From Deferribacteres bacterium (GTDB taxonomy: Bacteria; Chrysiogenota; Deferribacteres; Deferribacterales; Geovibrionaceae): 64,000 nt of DNA. Location of the stretch: the NCBI GenBank assembly GCA_023395255.1, contig JAEWZN010000011.1:248001-312000 (forward strand). Direction: 5' to 3'. A model generated the notes under the pieces. That model was not told the origin of the DNA, searched no databases, and worked only from the letters and a program-made list of their open reading frames with translations. Positions 37,404 through 47,701 of this stretch are shown one piece after another; position 1 is the first letter of the stretch; each line of letters opens with the position of its first letter. The position numbers were made by a program, and so were the translations under genes.

Positions 37404-38346
37404 GCCCCATTTCAAACAGTGAGCTTATGCTCTCTTTATGCTGTATTCTGTTTATAGCTTTTGCAAAGATGCCTGCTACGCTGAGAACGGTTATCTTGGA
37501 GTTCTGTTTTTCCTTAACCAGTTCCACAGTGTCGGAGATAATTACCTTCTCCAGCACGCTGTTGGTTATTCTCTCCATGGCGGGGCCTGAGAGAACTCCG
37601 TGTGCAGCAGAAGCAATAACTGATTTTGCACCGTGCTTCATGACTGCGTTAGCGGCCTGAGTGAGCGTACCTGCCGTGTCTATCATGTCATCAATTATGA
37701 TTACGTTTTTCCCTTCAACATTACCGATAACGTGCATAGCCTCCGCAGCGTTGGGAGCGCTTCTTCTTTTATCGATTATCGCAAGTGAGGTTCCGAGGAG
37801 CTTGGCGTATATTCTGGCTCTGGCCACTCCGCCCGCATCGGGGGAAACAACCACATAGTCCTCACCTTTCATTCCGTTGTCTATCATATATTTGACGATA
37901 ACAGGCGAGGAATAGAGGTTGTCCACGGGTATATCAAAAAAGCCCTGAATCTGCCCGGCGTGAAGGTTCATGGTCATTACCCTGTTTATGCCGGAAGTTT
38001 CGAGAAGATTTGCTACGAGTTTTGCTGTGATGGGTACTCTGGGTTCTGATGTTCTGTCCTGACGTGCATAGCCGAAATAAGGAATAACGGCTGTTATGGT
38101 TCCGGCTGAGGCTCTTTTAAGTGCATCTGTCATTATCATAAGTTCCATCAGGTGTTTATCAGTAGGGGCGCTGGTTGGCTGAACAACGAAAACGTCTCTT
38201 CCTCTTACGCTCTCATTAATTTTTACTCTTATCTCTCCGTCGCTGAAAGAGCCTACAGTGGCATCCCCCAGCCTTACGCCGAGTTCCGTGGCTATGCCTT
38301 GCGCCAGTGTTCTGTTCGCATTGCCCGAAAACAGAAGAAAATTCAT
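37396..38346 (-). CDS. prs: Ribose-phosphate pyrophosphokinase
   Basis: Makes PRPP from ribose 5-phosphate and ATP for nucleotide, His, Trp and NAD synthesis. FSGNANRTLAQGIA opens the protein, YFGYARQDRTSEPRVPITAK is the flexible ATP loop, and VIIDDMIDTAGTLTQAA is the PRPP-binding loop. At 316 residues it is standard. The ATG at 38346 follows GGAG by seven bases and overlaps the ispE stop (TGATG); the in-frame TTG one codon upstream is less likely. Confidence 0.96.
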   Translation of the reverse strand: MNFLLFSGNANRTLAQGIATELGVRLGDATVGSFSDGEIRVKINESVRGRDVFVVQPTSAPTDKHLMELMIMTDALKRASAGTITAVIPYFGYARQDRTSEPRVPITAKLVANLLETSGINRVMTMNLHAGQIQGFFDIPVDNLYSSPVIVKYMIDNGMKGEDYVVVSPDAGGVARARIYAKLLGTSLAIIDKRRSAPNAAEAMHVIGNVEGKNVIIIDDMIDTAGTLTQAANAVMKHGAKSVIASAAHGVLSGPAMERITNSVLEKVIISDTVELVKEKQNSKITVLSVAGIFAKAINRIQHKESISSLFEMGHE

Positions 38347-39191
38347 CAACCTGCTCCTTTTATCCTTGATTTGAATACCGTGTAACCGGCAAATTTTTCT
38401 TTGATTACGGAATATGCGGACTCAAGCTGTTCATCCGTTCTGTAGACACCGAAAACAGTGGAACCGCTGCCGCTCATTAGGGCGCCTTCCGCGCCGGAAT
38501 CAAGCAGGGATGTTTTAAGTACCTTCAAAACGGGGTGTTTGGCGAAAACCGCCGCCTCAAGCCCGTTCTCAAGCATGGCAGTAAGCTCCGCATAGCCCGC
38601 GACGAGGGGCATTCTAGACAGATCTGCCTTAGCCGTCAACTTCAAATTTCCGCCCCGGAATATTTCGCCGGTGGGAACATGTATGCCGGGATTAACCAGA
38701 AGAACTGGCGCACATGGCAGCTCCGCTTCACTGACTATCACCTCTCCCCGCCCTTCGGCGTAGCATGGTTTGTCATGGAGAAAATACACTGTATCCGAGC
38801 CTATGGAGCTCAGAATATCCGCCATATCCATGTATGAAAGCCCAAGACCGGACAGGCTGTTGACTGCCTTAAGAAAGCATGCAGCATTGGAGCTTCCGCC
38901 GCCGAGTCCGCCGCCTGCGGGGATATTCTTGTTAAGGGTTATGCTGTATTCGTTCCGGAAGCCGTATTTTTCTGCGAGGATATTTTTCACTTTTATTATC
39001 AGATTGGATGAGTCAGCAGGGACAGAAGCCTCACTGCACCTGAGCTCAGTTTTTTCAGCTTCCTCAATCGTGATAGTGTCGTGCAGTTCCGTCTGGGCGA
39101 ACAGGGTCTGGAGGTCGTGATAACCGTCAGCCCTTCTGCCGTTTATATGGAGAAAAATATTAATTTTCGCGAAGCTTTTCACGCTTATCAA
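38346..39191 (-). CDS. ispE: 4-diphosphocytidyl-2-C-methyl-D-erythritol kinase
   Basis: A GHMP-family kinase of the MEP isoprenoid pathway. SFAKINIFLHINGRRADGYH carries the catalytic Lys region, PAGGGLGGGSSNAACFL is the ATP-binding glycine loop, and MSGSGSTVFGVY is motif 3. At 281 residues it is typical. Its place just after a lipoprotein gene and before prs mirrors the lolB-ispE-prs order of many proteobacteria. It overlaps both neighbours. Confidence 0.95.
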   Translation of the reverse strand: MISVKSFAKINIFLHINGRRADGYHDLQTLFAQTELHDTITIEEAEKTELRCSEASVPADSSNLIIKVKNILAEKYGFRNEYSITLNKNIPAGGGLGGGSSNAACFLKAVNSLSGLGLSYMDMADILSSIGSDTVYFLHDKPCYAEGRGEVIVSEAELPCAPVLLVNPGIHVPTGEIFRGGNLKLTAKADLSRMPLVAGYAELTAMLENGLEAAVFAKHPVLKVLKTSLLDSGAEGALMSGSGSTVFGVYRTDEQLESAYSVIKEKFAGYTVFKSRIKGAG

Positions 39192-39838
39192 GGCTGGAGC
39201 CCTATTTCCAGAGTTTTTGCGCCGTTTTTTACTTTGATGAATGATACCGAAGCTCCGCTGTAGCCGTATTCATAAACAACTTCACCAAGGCTGATGCTTC
39301 TGATCATCATATCGCTCCACGCCTCTATCTCCGCATACGGCTTGCGGAAAATGTAGCCGTTTTCCGTCAGAGTCATATCATACGATTCGTCAGGTAAAGC
39401 GTAGGGGAACCGGAGTCCGAGGATCAGACCATCCAGTCCGCGGTTTTTCATGAAAAGCCTTATCTTCTCGCTGCTTTCCACGCCCTTTTCATATGCCTTT
39501 ACATCGCCGAACCTGTATGTGATGTCGTAGATCACCCTTGAAAAAGCGCCGAGTATTTTCATATCGAACTCATCGGTGCATTTTTTGTCCAGAAGCGCGC
39601 GGAAGCGCACATCCTCATCCGTTGCAGTGTCGATATATATCACGGATATACGCCCTTTGTAAGCGCAGGTCTGCCTGTTTTTTGAGGCGATTTCAGTGAG
39701 AACGGTATTTTTGTCCTGAATAAGAAAGTAATGCTTCGGCGCGCATGACACGCCGGACGCAATTATAAGAACAATAGCGGAGAACAGCCTTACTGACCGG
39801 AGAAAAAGGGGGTTTCTATTTACCTTTGAGAATATCAT
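39188..39838 (-). CDS. Putative outer-membrane lipoprotein, LolB-position
   Basis: A protein of 216 residues with a lipoprotein signal ending ASGVSC (Cys32). The next residues are APKHYF; proteobacterial LolB starts its mature part similarly and lies in this same slot before ispE-prs. The rest (TDEDVRFRALLDKKCTDEFD, later ISLGEVVYEYGYSG) could form a lipocalin-like half barrel as LolB does, but I cannot show homology. I infer a lipoprotein receptor role from size, lipobox and synteny only. It overlaps the TPR gene by 23 bases and ispE by four. Confidence 0.6.
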   Translation of the reverse strand: MIFSKVNRNPLFLRSVRLFSAIVLIIASGVSCAPKHYFLIQDKNTVLTEIASKNRQTCAYKGRISVIYIDTATDEDVRFRALLDKKCTDEFDMKILGAFSRVIYDITYRFGDVKAYEKGVESSEKIRLFMKNRGLDGLILGLRFPYALPDESYDMTLTENGYIFRKPYAEIEAWSDMMIRSISLGEVVYEYGYSGASVSFIKVKNGAKTLEIGLQP

Positions 39839-41408
39839 CAACCGATTTGTTAATCTCCAGCCTGTCCAGAATAGCCTTCATATGGTCGCGGATCTCTTTT
39901 TCGTCAGGCGCTTTTCTGAGGGCACGTATCTGGTAGCCGTAAGCTTCCTCATACTTTTCAAACCTGTAGAGCACCCACGCCATGCTGTCAAGATAAGCGG
40001 GATTTTCGGGGTCCTTCGCCAGTGCGCTTTCTATAAGCGTGTAGGCTTCGTCAAGCTTTATGCTCAGATCGGCGTAGGTGTAACCAAGAAAGTTCATCAG
40101 GGACGGATTGCCGGGATTAAGCTCAAGAGCATCCTTAAGCACTTCGAAACATTCGTCATATTTCTTCTGCTTCTCAAGCACAAGGGCAAAATCTATCACC
40201 AGTTCAACGGAGGAGGGGTTCTCCTCATAACCTTTTCTCAGCACTTCATATGCCTTTGAGAGGGTTCCCTTCTCTTTATAAAGCGCCCCTGTGATGCGGT
40301 AATAGTCAACATCGCGCAGGTCGGCGGGAATTTTTGTTATAACCTTAATGCCTTCATCGTACTTCTTATCCTTGAGGCTGATAAAGCCGATGCGCTTTCT
40401 TGCCTCAACATAATCAGGGCGTACTGCTATAGCCTTGCGGTAATACTTCTCCGCATCGGCAAACTTGTTCTCCATCTCGCTTATCACGCCCATGGAGTAA
40501 AAAACCTGAACATCGTTCGGAGCAAGTTCCGCAACCTGTTTGAAGTACACAAGGGCGTTTTTATAGTCGTCCGTGGAGTAGTAGATTCCGGCTATCTGCC
40601 TGAGAACATAGATTTTCTCACGTCCTTCAACCTTAGAGAGAATACGTTTAAAGATCTCAAGCGCCTTTGTGCTGTTGTCGGCGCGTTTGTAGATCTCAGC
40701 CAGTTTCAGGTCGGAGAGAACGAAATCAGGACGTTTTTCAGAGAGGATGGAAAGGTATTTCACTGCCTTTTCATAGTCTTCCCTTTCTATATGTATCTCG
40801 GCGAGCCTTGCTGCCGCACCGAGGTCTTCATCAAGTTCATATGCTTTCAGATAGTCCCTTTCGGCTTCTGCCAGCATTCCTTTGTTTCTGTACAGGTTTC
40901 CCCTTTCCACAAGAACCCTTGCAGAAGGTTCCTTAATAATAAGCTCATCAAGGATCCGCATGAGGTTTGCCTCATCGTTCAGGATCTTGTAGAGATCAGC
41001 CATGAGATAGAGATATTTTATATCCCTTTCCTCTTTCAGAGCATCGGCAGCAAAAATTTCAGCCATGCCTGCGTCCCTGTAGTGGAAAAGGTAAAGCTGC
41101 GCCATGGAGAAGTTAAGTTCAGCATCACCCGGAAAAACTCCCAGACCTTCGCTGAGCCTGTGTCGGGCGGTTTCGTACATTTGAAGTTTTATGTAAAGCT
41201 CAGAGAGTTTTATATAGATGTATGGGTCGTTTGCAGGTTTCTTGATTGTTTCAAGGAGAGAGGTCGCAGTGTCCAGATCGCCGTCATCAGCGGCATACAG
41301 CGCCTCAATGTAAACAGAGTCAACCTCTGCCTGTTCAAGGGCAGAGGCTGACTGATTTGCAAATGTTAATGTGAGTAAGAGAGTCAGCGGAATGAGAAAG
41401 CTTCTCAT
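39816..41408 (-). CDS. Exported TPR-repeat protein
   Basis: A signal peptide ([19 protein letters not shown]...SA) precedes about 12 tetratricopeptide repeats covering almost all of the 530 residues; [20 protein letters not shown] and [18 protein letters not shown] are clear examples. Such periplasmic TPR solenoids act as scaffolds in outer-membrane or peptidoglycan machinery. It overlaps accC by four bases and the LolB-like gene, so an envelope role linked to lipoprotein sorting is an inference from context. Confidence 0.85.
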   Translation of the reverse strand: MRSFLIPLTLLLTLTFANQSASALEQAEVDSVYIEALYAADDGDLDTATSLLETIKKPANDPYIYIKLSELYIKLQMYETARHRLSEGLGVFPGDAELNFSMAQLYLFHYRDAGMAEIFAADALKEERDIKYLYLMADLYKILNDEANLMRILDELIIKEPSARVLVERGNLYRNKGMLAEAERDYLKAYELDEDLGAAARLAEIHIEREDYEKAVKYLSILSEKRPDFVLSDLKLAEIYKRADNSTKALEIFKRILSKVEGREKIYVLRQIAGIYYSTDDYKNALVYFKQVAELAPNDVQVFYSMGVISEMENKFADAEKYYRKAIAVRPDYVEARKRIGFISLKDKKYDEGIKVITKIPADLRDVDYYRITGALYKEKGTLSKAYEVLRKGYEENPSSVELVIDFALVLEKQKKYDECFEVLKDALELNPGNPSLMNFLGYTYADLSIKLDEAYTLIESALAKDPENPAYLDSMAWVLYRFEKYEEAYGYQIRALRKAPDEKEIRDHMKAILDRLEINKSVDDILKGK

Positions 41409-42742
41409 CCGAAATACTTCTCTATGAAGGCGGTTGTTATATCGCCTTTGATGAATGCGTGGTGCTCCAGTATGCGCTCATGCAGGGGGATTGTGCTCTT
41501 TATGCCGTCTATGACGTACTCGCCGAGAGCCCTTCTCATCCTTGCTATGGCCATATCCCTTGTTTTACCGAAGGTTATGAGCTTCGCTATCATTGAATCG
41601 TAATAGGGAAGAACAGTGTAGCCCTGATAGCAGTTTGAATCCACCCTCACTCCGAAACCGCCGGGGACAATATATCCGTCGATCTTTCCGGGGCAGGGGC
41701 GGAAAGTTTCGGGGTCTTCCGCATTAATCCTACACTCTATGGCATGACCTATGATTTTGATGTCTTCCTGCTTTATGGTGAGCGGTTCACCCGCAGCTAT
41801 CCTCAGCTGAAGCACAACGAGATCATAGCCGGTGATCATCTCTGTCACGGGGTGCTCAACCTGAATTCTGGTGTTCATCTCCATAAAGTAGAAGTTTTCA
41901 TTATCATCCACAAGGTATTCAATGGTTCCTGCATTCTCATAGCCGAGCGATTCAATGGCGGCTACTGAAATCTCACCCATTTTGTTCCTTGTGGCTTCGC
42001 TGATGGCTGAGCTGGGAGCTTCCTCCAGAAGTTTCTGGTGGCGTCTCTGGATGGAGCATTCGCGCTCAAAAAAGTGAAGACCTTTGCCCTTGCCGTCACC
42101 GAAGACCTGAATCTCGATGTGGCGGGGGTTTTCTATAAATTTCTCGATGTAAATTTCATCCGAATTGAAAGCGTTAAGGCTCTCTGAGCGGGCAAGCTGA
42201 AAGCTGTTGAGGAAGCTCATTTCATTGAGCGCAACCCTCATCCCCTTTCCTCCGCCGCCTGCGGAAGCCTTGATCATCACGGGGAAGCCGATGGCTTTTG
42301 CTATCTTAAGCGCCTCATCAGCGGAAGCCACGGGGCCGTCGCTGCCGGGAACAGTGGGAACGCCGAAGCCTTTCATAACGTCCTTGGCACGGGATTTATT
42401 GCCCATAAGGTCAATATGCTCCGCTTTAGGGCCAATGAACTTGAACCCGCATTCCTCACAGATTTTTGCAAAGCTGGCATTTTCCGCCATGAAGCCGTAG
42501 CCGGGGTGAATTGCGTCCACATTGGCTATTTCGGCGGCGGCTATGATGCTTTTGATGTCGAGATAGCTTTTTGACGACTGGTACGGCCCTATGCAGACCG
42601 CCTCATCGGCAAAAGCGACATGAAGGGATTCCTTATCCGCCTCGGAGTAAACGGCAACAGTCTTGATGCCAAGCTCCTTGCAGGCGCGCAGAACCCTCAG
42701 CGCGATTTCACCTCTGTTAGCTACTAAAACCTTTTCAAACAT
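41405..42742 (-). CDS. accC: Acetyl-CoA carboxylase biotin carboxylase subunit
   Basis: Carboxylates biotin on BCCP with ATP and bicarbonate, the first half-reaction of fatty-acid synthesis. [20 protein letters not shown] opens the protein, [13 protein letters not shown] is the ATP-grasp glycine loop, [19 protein letters not shown] is the active-site signature, and [17 protein letters not shown] follows. At 445 residues it is standard. It lies nine bases after accB. The carboxyltransferase genes accA and accD are not in the window. Confidence 0.97.
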   Translation of the reverse strand: MFEKVLVANRGEIALRVLRACKELGIKTVAVYSEADKESLHVAFADEAVCIGPYQSSKSYLDIKSIIAAAEIANVDAIHPGYGFMAENASFAKICEECGFKFIGPKAEHIDLMGNKSRAKDVMKGFGVPTVPGSDGPVASADEALKIAKAIGFPVMIKASAGGGGKGMRVALNEMSFLNSFQLARSESLNAFNSDEIYIEKFIENPRHIEIQVFGDGKGKGLHFFERECSIQRRHQKLLEEAPSSAISEATRNKMGEISVAAIESLGYENAGTIEYLVDDNENFYFMEMNTRIQVEHPVTEMITGYDLVVLQLRIAAGEPLTIKQEDIKIIGHAIECRINAEDPETFRPCPGKIDGYIVPGGFGVRVDSNCYQGYTVLPYYDSMIAKLITFGKTRDMAIARMRRALGEYVIDGIKSTIPLHERILEHHAFIKGDITTAFIEKYFG

Positions 42743-42751
42743 TGCCTTATC

Positions 42752-43225
42752 CTAAAGTGGCTCTGCGATGAAGATTACTTCGCCGTATTCAACAGGTTTA
42801 GCGTTCTGTCCGACTTTACGCACTATTTTGCAGTCGAACTCAGCTTCAATCTCGTTCATGATTTTCATAGCTTCAACTATGCAGAGAGTCTGACCCTTTT
42901 TAACAGTGTCCCCCTCTCTTACAAAAGCCTCTGCTCCGGGTGAGGGAGCTTCGTAGAATGTGCCCACTATGGGTGTTTTTATCTCAACCTGGTTGCCTTT
43001 CAGTCCGGAATCCTTGCCTTCCGCTGCGGGTGCGGGAGCAGCAGGTGCTGCTGCCACTGCGGCGGGAGCAGGTGCATATGCGGCTGCGGGAGCGGCTGCA
43101 AATACAGGTGTATCGTCTTTTTTAGAGATGTAAATTCTTTCCCCGTTTTCTGTTTCGTATTCAAATTCTTTAATTTCCGACTTGTCAATGAAGCGTATCA
43201 GTTCCCTGATGTCTTTAAGTTCCAA
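42752..43225 (-). CDS. accB: Biotin carboxyl carrier protein of acetyl-CoA carboxylase
   Basis: Carries biotin between the two active sites of acetyl-CoA carboxylase. The C-terminal biotinyl domain contains VEAMKIMNEIEAEF, with the biotin-accepting Lys121. The N-terminal helix (MELKDIRELIRFIDKS) and a flexible Ala/Pro linker (about 45-75) are typical. At 157 residues it is normal. It follows efp by ten bases in the common aroQ-pepP-efp-accB-accC order. Confidence 0.97.
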   Translation of the reverse strand: MELKDIRELIRFIDKSEIKEFEYETENGERIYISKKDDTPVFAAAPAAAYAPAPAAVAAAPAAPAPAAEGKDSGLKGNQVEIKTPIVGTFYEAPSPGAEAFVREGDTVKKGQTLCIVEAMKIMNEIEAEFDCKIVRKVGQNAKPVEYGEVIFIAEPL

Positions 43226-43235
43226 AGTCTTCCTC

Positions 43236-43805
43236 CTATCTGGCAGACCTTACTCTTTCCATGTAAGTGCCTGTCCTTGTATCAATTTTAAGAACGTCCC
43301 CTTCATTAATAAAAAGAGGAACCTGCACAACGCCGCCTGTGGAAACAGTGGCAGGTTTGGAGCCGCCGCTCACAGTGTCCCCTTTGAGGCCGGGGTCAGT
43401 CTGTGCAACAGGAAGTTCCACGAAGTTGGGAAGCTGCACTCCCATAGGTTTCTGGTTGAAAAGGAGCACATAAACATTGAGGTTTTCGGGCATGAAGTCC
43501 GCAAGCTCACCCACATCACCTTCGGGTACAAACACCTGTTCGTATGTTTCGTTATCCATAAAGACGTAAGATTCGCCGTCTTTATAGAGGTACTGCATCT
43601 CTTTTTCCTCGAAGTCCGGCTGTTTTATTTTTTCGTCAGACTTGTAGGTTCTTTCTATAACGTTGCCTGAAAGAAGGCTTTTGATCTTGGTACGGACGTT
43701 GGCTCCGCCTCTGCCCATTTTTATATGAAGATATTCGACGATAGTGTAAGGTTCACCGTCAACTTCTATTTTTGCGCCTTTCTTAAACTGGTTCGGGGTA
43801 ATCAT
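43236..43805 (-). CDS. efp: Translation elongation factor P
   Basis: Relieves ribosome stalling at consecutive prolines. All three domains are present in 189 residues, with the C-terminal signature GDVLKIDTRTGTYMERV. The tip loop that reaches the peptidyl transferase centre reads KMGRGGANVR, placing Arg at position 32 instead of the more common Lys. In Pseudomonas and Shewanella Arg32 is rhamnosylated by EarP; no earP is adjacent here, so the modification state is unknown. Confidence 0.96.
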   Translation of the reverse strand: MITPNQFKKGAKIEVDGEPYTIVEYLHIKMGRGGANVRTKIKSLLSGNVIERTYKSDEKIKQPDFEEKEMQYLYKDGESYVFMDNETYEQVFVPEGDVGELADFMPENLNVYVLLFNQKPMGVQLPNFVELPVAQTDPGLKGDTVSGGSKPATVSTGGVVQVPLFINEGDVLKIDTRTGTYMERVRSAR

Positions 43806-43817
43806 CGGGCTTCACCT

Positions 43818-44870
43818 CTAAAGGATTTTATAAACGTAGTCTTCTAGCACAGCGGTAAGATTTTCACAACTGTTTTCACTTACAGCCATTGTGTCTTCAA
43901 GCCTTACACCGAAGCGGCCGGGAAGGTAAATACCCGGTTCAACGGTGAGCACCATGCCCTGCACGAGGACTGTCTCATCACGGAAATTGAACGAGGGCGC
44001 TTCATGTACATTTATGCCCACACCATGTCCGAGACCGTGGTTAAAATACTCTCCGTAGCCCTTTTTCTCAATGTAATCCCTTGCGGCTTTATCAACGTCC
44101 GCGCACTTTATTCCGGGGCGTATCACAGCCTTTGCGGCATCCATTGCCCCTTTGACAATGTCGATTATCTCAAAGACAAATGGGTCGCTTCCGTCATAAA
44201 CCACTCTTGTTATATCACTGCAGTAGTGAAATCTGCATCCGTAGTCCACGGTAACCGGATCCCCTGAGTTTATGACCCGCGTGTCGGCAGTGCCGTGGGG
44301 CAGCGCGCTTCTCTCGCCGGAGGCTATTATCGTCTCGAAGCTTCTGTCCTTCGCGCCGCGTTTACGCATGTTATATTCTAAAACTGCCGCCCATTCGGTT
44401 TCGGTCATGCCGTAGCGCCACTGCGAAAGGGATTCCCTGAACGACTCCCCGGCGACCAGAAATGAACGGCTGATAAGCTCGATCTCCTGCGGTTCCTTCA
44501 CGCTGCGCATGAGGCTCACAAGGTCTTTGCCGTCTATAAGCATCTCCTCCGCGCTCTCATCCATCATGCTGTAAAGGTTCAGCGGGCACTTGGGGCTTAC
44601 GGTAAGCTGACCCGTCTGTCTGGCCAGTTCGGAGAGTGATGTTCCGTAGGTTTTGACTATGACTGCTTTTATATCGCGGCTGATTTCGGTTTTGAGCTGT
44701 TCGGCGTATCTGCCGTCGGTAAAGAAAACTGTTTTCTCCGGCGAAACAAACAGGTAGGCAGTGCTGCCCGTGAACCCGGTGAGGTAAAAAATATCCGCGG
44801 GATCTGTAAGCAGAAGATTTTTCACATCTGACTGCTTCATCAGTCCGAGAAGACGCTCTATGCGTTTCAT
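43818..44870 (-). CDS. pepP: Xaa-Pro aminopeptidase (M24 family)
   Basis: A cytosolic metallo-aminopeptidase that releases N-terminal residues ahead of proline. The five metal ligands are visible: [15 protein letters not shown] (two Asp), [10 protein letters not shown] (His), LTVEPGIY (Glu) and VRLEDTMAV (Glu). The N-terminal creatinase-like domain occupies about residues 1-125. At 350 residues it matches the short PepQ/YpdF-like members. It overlaps aroQ by four bases, with CGGAG as ribosome site inside aroQ. Confidence 0.92.
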   Translation of the reverse strand: MKRIERLLGLMKQSDVKNLLLTDPADIFYLTGFTGSTAYLFVSPEKTVFFTDGRYAEQLKTEISRDIKAVIVKTYGTSLSELARQTGQLTVSPKCPLNLYSMMDESAEEMLIDGKDLVSLMRSVKEPQEIELISRSFLVAGESFRESLSQWRYGMTETEWAAVLEYNMRKRGAKDRSFETIIASGERSALPHGTADTRVINSGDPVTVDYGCRFHYCSDITRVVYDGSDPFVFEIIDIVKGAMDAAKAVIRPGIKCADVDKAARDYIEKKGYGEYFNHGLGHGVGINVHEAPSFNFRDETVLVQGMVLTVEPGIYLPGRFGVRLEDTMAVSENSCENLTAVLEDYVYKIL

Positions 44871-45292
44871 TTCGGCTCCGACATGAAAAACTCAAGGGCA
44901 AGAGCATAGGACATCCAGCCGAAACCGGCTATCACCCCTTTTGCTATGTCACTGAGGTATGACTTATGCCTGAACTCCTCTCTGGCGTACACATTTGAGA
45001 GGTGAACCTCCACAAAAGGAACCTTCACCGCAAGGAGCGCGTCTCTTATTGCTATGCTGGTGTGGGTGTAGGCTCCGGCATTTATTATGATTCCGTCAAA
45101 GCCGGATGCCTGATGTATGCGGTCGATGATGGCTCCTTCATGGTTTGACTGAAAAAATTCCAGTTCAGCCCTTCCGTCCGCTCTTTCTATGAGCTTGGTG
45201 TTTATATCTGTCAGCGTCAGCGTTCCGTAAAGCGCGCTTTCCCTTCTGCCCAGCATGTTAAGGTTAGGTCCGTTTATTATAAGCAGCTTCAT
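44867..45292 (-). CDS. aroQ: 3-dehydroquinate dehydratase, type II
   Basis: Dehydrates 3-dehydroquinate in the shikimate pathway. [13 protein letters not shown] holds the loop before the catalytic Tyr, [12 protein letters not shown] and [17 protein letters not shown] follow, and [14 protein letters not shown] carries the active-site His. At 141 residues it is the compact dodecameric type. The ribosome site GGAGGAAAA is strong. With aroB and aroK a few kilobases upstream, three shikimate steps are clustered here. Confidence 0.97.
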   Translation of the reverse strand: MKLLIINGPNLNMLGRRESALYGTLTLTDINTKLIERADGRAELEFFQSNHEGAIIDRIHQASGFDGIIINAGAYTHTSIAIRDALLAVKVPFVEVHLSNVYAREEFRHKSYLSDIAKGVIAGFGWMSYALALEFFMSEPK

Positions 45293-46662
45293 TTTTCCTC
45301 CTTCGAGGGCTGTTTTCTTTTTCTGGCCTTGTTCAGGACACAGGCAAGAGTGTTCTCCAGTGTTTCCACCTGCGCCTCAATCAGCATCCTTTTGGCTTCC
45401 GCCAGCTTTTCCTGCGGCGTAAGCTGTTTAGGTTCCGGCTGAACAGGTTCAGGCTCTTCGGTTTCTTCTGGCTCAGGGGCAGGTTCCTCTTCCGGTTCAG
45501 AAACGGGTTCAGGCATCAACTGAATTTCCGGTTCCTGTTCAGGTTCCGGCTCCGATTCCGGAAGCTCTGCTGCTAACGGTTCCTCCGGTTCTGGCTCATA
45601 AACCTCGCTGAACTCTTCCTCCGGCTCCGCCGGAGTCTCCTGAGGTTCGGCAAAAGTCCCTTCCTCCATTTCTGGAAGGAAATGTTCCTCCGCTTCACTG
45701 TCCTCTATTATATCCTTTTTATAATCAGAAACTATCTCATCGCCGTAGGAAGATGACCCGAAGGACGAAAGGGCATCCCCTATGAATGACATAACTGCGT
45801 CATCCTCCGCCTTTGCTATCTCCGCGGCAAAGTCATCAAGCCCAATGGGTGCGTCAACATCCGCCTCTTTCCTGTCGGGCGTTTGCTCACCGATGAAATC
45901 AGAGAGAATATCGTCATCATCAAGGTTGACTATATCGCCCTGAACCTCTTTTCTCTTTATCTCCTCATCCACACTGGCGAGAAGGTTTTCCCTGATCTCC
46001 TCTTCAAAGTCCTCCCTGCCGAAATCATCCATATCAAAGCCCTCTTCATCCTCAGTGCTTTTCTCGGAGATTTCCTGAAAGGTCTTCTCTATTTCATCCT
46101 CAGCTATTTCCTTGTCTTCGTAGGTATCGTGCGCGAGCTCAGTTCGCACCTCATCCGCAAGCTCACTCGCCATATTCTCCACAAAATCGCCGTCCCCGTC
46201 AGGCAGGTCAATGTCTCCGGCTTCCTGAAATCCGTTTTCCAGAAGGTTTTCAAGCTCTATAATGTCCTCTTCGAGCCTTCTGTCCTCCGGCGAAATCTTA
46301 TATGCCTTGCGGTAATACTCAAGTGCGCGGGGGATGTCGCTCTCGGCGCGGTATATATCGCCCATGAGCTTGTTTGCCTTGTAGTTGAAGCGGTTTACCA
46401 GAATAACCTGCTTCAGAAGCCCTTTCGCATCCTCCACTTTCCCTTTGCCCATGTAGGCCTGAGCCATGACTGTTTTCGCTCCTAGAAACTCAGGAAAATG
46501 CTCCAACCCGTGGGCACAGTAGTATATAACATCATCATATTTATTGAGTTTCAGGAGGGCAACGGAAAGAGGCATAAACAGCTTTGAGGCCGGATCCTCC
46601 TCCAGCTTGCGGGAGAAATATTCTATGTCATTAAGATATTTGGAACGGTTTATTTCGTCCAT
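45289..46662 (-). CDS. Cytoplasmic TPR protein with long acidic Pro/Glu-rich region
   Basis: A protein of 457 residues without a signal peptide. Residues 1-145 hold three or four TPR motifs ([20 protein letters not shown], and [19 protein letters not shown]). Residues 145-330 are strongly acidic, and about 330-420 are a low-complexity stretch of Pro-Glu repeats, followed by a basic tail ([11 protein letters not shown]). The charge pattern suggests an extended linker or adaptor, as in gliding and polarity scaffolds. No specific family recognised. It lies between aroB and aroQ and overlaps aroQ by four bases. Confidence 0.75.
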   Translation of the reverse strand: MDEINRSKYLNDIEYFSRKLEEDPASKLFMPLSVALLKLNKYDDVIYYCAHGLEHFPEFLGAKTVMAQAYMGKGKVEDAKGLLKQVILVNRFNYKANKLMGDIYRAESDIPRALEYYRKAYKISPEDRRLEEDIIELENLLENGFQEAGDIDLPDGDGDFVENMASELADEVRTELAHDTYEDKEIAEDEIEKTFQEISEKSTEDEEGFDMDDFGREDFEEEIRENLLASVDEEIKRKEVQGDIVNLDDDDILSDFIGEQTPDRKEADVDAPIGLDDFAAEIAKAEDDAVMSFIGDALSSFGSSSYGDEIVSDYKKDIIEDSEAEEHFLPEMEEGTFAEPQETPAEPEEEFSEVYEPEPEEPLAAELPESEPEPEQEPEIQLMPEPVSEPEEEPAPEPEETEEPEPVQPEPKQLTPQEKLAEAKRMLIEAQVETLENTLACVLNKARKRKQPSKEEK

Positions 46663-46663
46663 A

Positions 46664-47701
46664 TCAGCCGAAAAAGTCCTTTACCGTGTCTGTTTTTATT
46701 CCGCTCACCCATTCGCCTTTGCCTATCTCCGGTGCAAAAACCACCGTGAGCCCCTTCTTATCTGCCTTTTTATCGGCTGACAGAGCGGAGAAAAAGACCT
46801 CCGGGTCGTTTATTTTATATTCCTTTTCAAATCCATAAGCATCCAGAATCTCACCCAGACGGCTTAAAGATGCCTCAGAGCAGTAACCCTCCCTGAGCCC
46901 GAAAAGGTTTTCCAGATACATGCCCGCAGCCACAGCGAAACCGTGCTTAACGGTGAAACCCGAATCAGTTTCGATTGCGTGGCCGAAGGTGTGGCCGAAG
47001 TTGAGGAGCTTGCGCACACCCTGCTCCTTCTCATCCTCCTTAACCACTTCCGCCTTCATCCGGCAGCACTCGGCTATTACATCAAGGAGCACATCGGCAT
47101 TACGCTCAAGCAGTGCATCCCTCTTTTCCAGCAGCATATCAAAGAAATCACCGCTGAAAATAGCCCCGTACTTTATCACCTCGGCAATACCGTTCAGGTA
47201 TTCGTCATCATCAAGGGTTCTGAGAAAATCAGTATCTATATAAACCGCCCCCGGCTGATGGAAGGCGCCTATGTTGTTTTTTGATGTGAGAAAGTTTATC
47301 CCCGTTTTTCCGCCGACTGATGAGTCCACCATGGAAAGAAGAGTGGTGGGAACCTGAACATAACTTATTCCGCGCATATACGCAGATGCGGCAAATCCGC
47401 CGAGATCCCCAGTTATTCCGCCGCCGACAGCAACAAGCCTGCCGTCTCTTCTGCATCCGTTATCGTGGAGAAATCCCAGCACCCTGATAAAAGATTCCAT
47501 GCTTTTGTTTTTTTCTGAGGCATCCAGAACAAGAGTCCTGCGCCCCTGAAAAAGCTCCTCATAAAACGCGTAAACAGTGGAATCCGCAAGGAAGAACGCA
47601 TCCTCGTAACCTGTCAGCACATCCTCTATAAAGTCTGATGACAGTTGTATATCGTATGAGTCATCCACCTGTTTTTCGAGTTCCACACGTATCTTACGCA
47701 T
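46664..47701 (-). CDS. aroB: 3-dehydroquinate synthase
   Basis: Converts DAHP to 3-dehydroquinate, the second shikimate step, using NAD and a metal. The NAD loop GGGITGDLGGFAASAYMRGI, QVPTTLLSMVDSSVGGKTGIN and the metal-binding LLNFGHTFGHAIE are present. I start at the ATG at 47701 (345 residues), which overlaps the aroK stop by eight bases, rather than at the TTG three codons before. aroK and aroB are a common pair. Confidence 0.96.
   Translation of the reverse strand: MRKIRVELEKQVDDSYDIQLSSDFIEDVLTGYEDAFFLADSTVYAFYEELFQGRRTLVLDASEKNKSMESFIRVLGFLHDNGCRRDGRLVAVGGGITGDLGGFAASAYMRGISYVQVPTTLLSMVDSSVGGKTGINFLTSKNNIGAFHQPGAVYIDTDFLRTLDDDEYLNGIAEVIKYGAIFSGDFFDMLLEKRDALLERNADVLLDVIAECCRMKAEVVKEDEKEQGVRKLLNFGHTFGHAIETDSGFTVKHGFAVAAGMYLENLFGLREGYCSEASLSRLGEILDAYGFEKEYKINDPEVFFSALSADKKADKKGLTVVFAPEIGKGEWVSGIKTDTVKDFFG

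Noticed and set aside
39816..41408. TPR protein as a type IV pilus or gliding protein
   Set aside because: The repeats are generic and the signal peptide only shows export. No pilus gene adjoins it.
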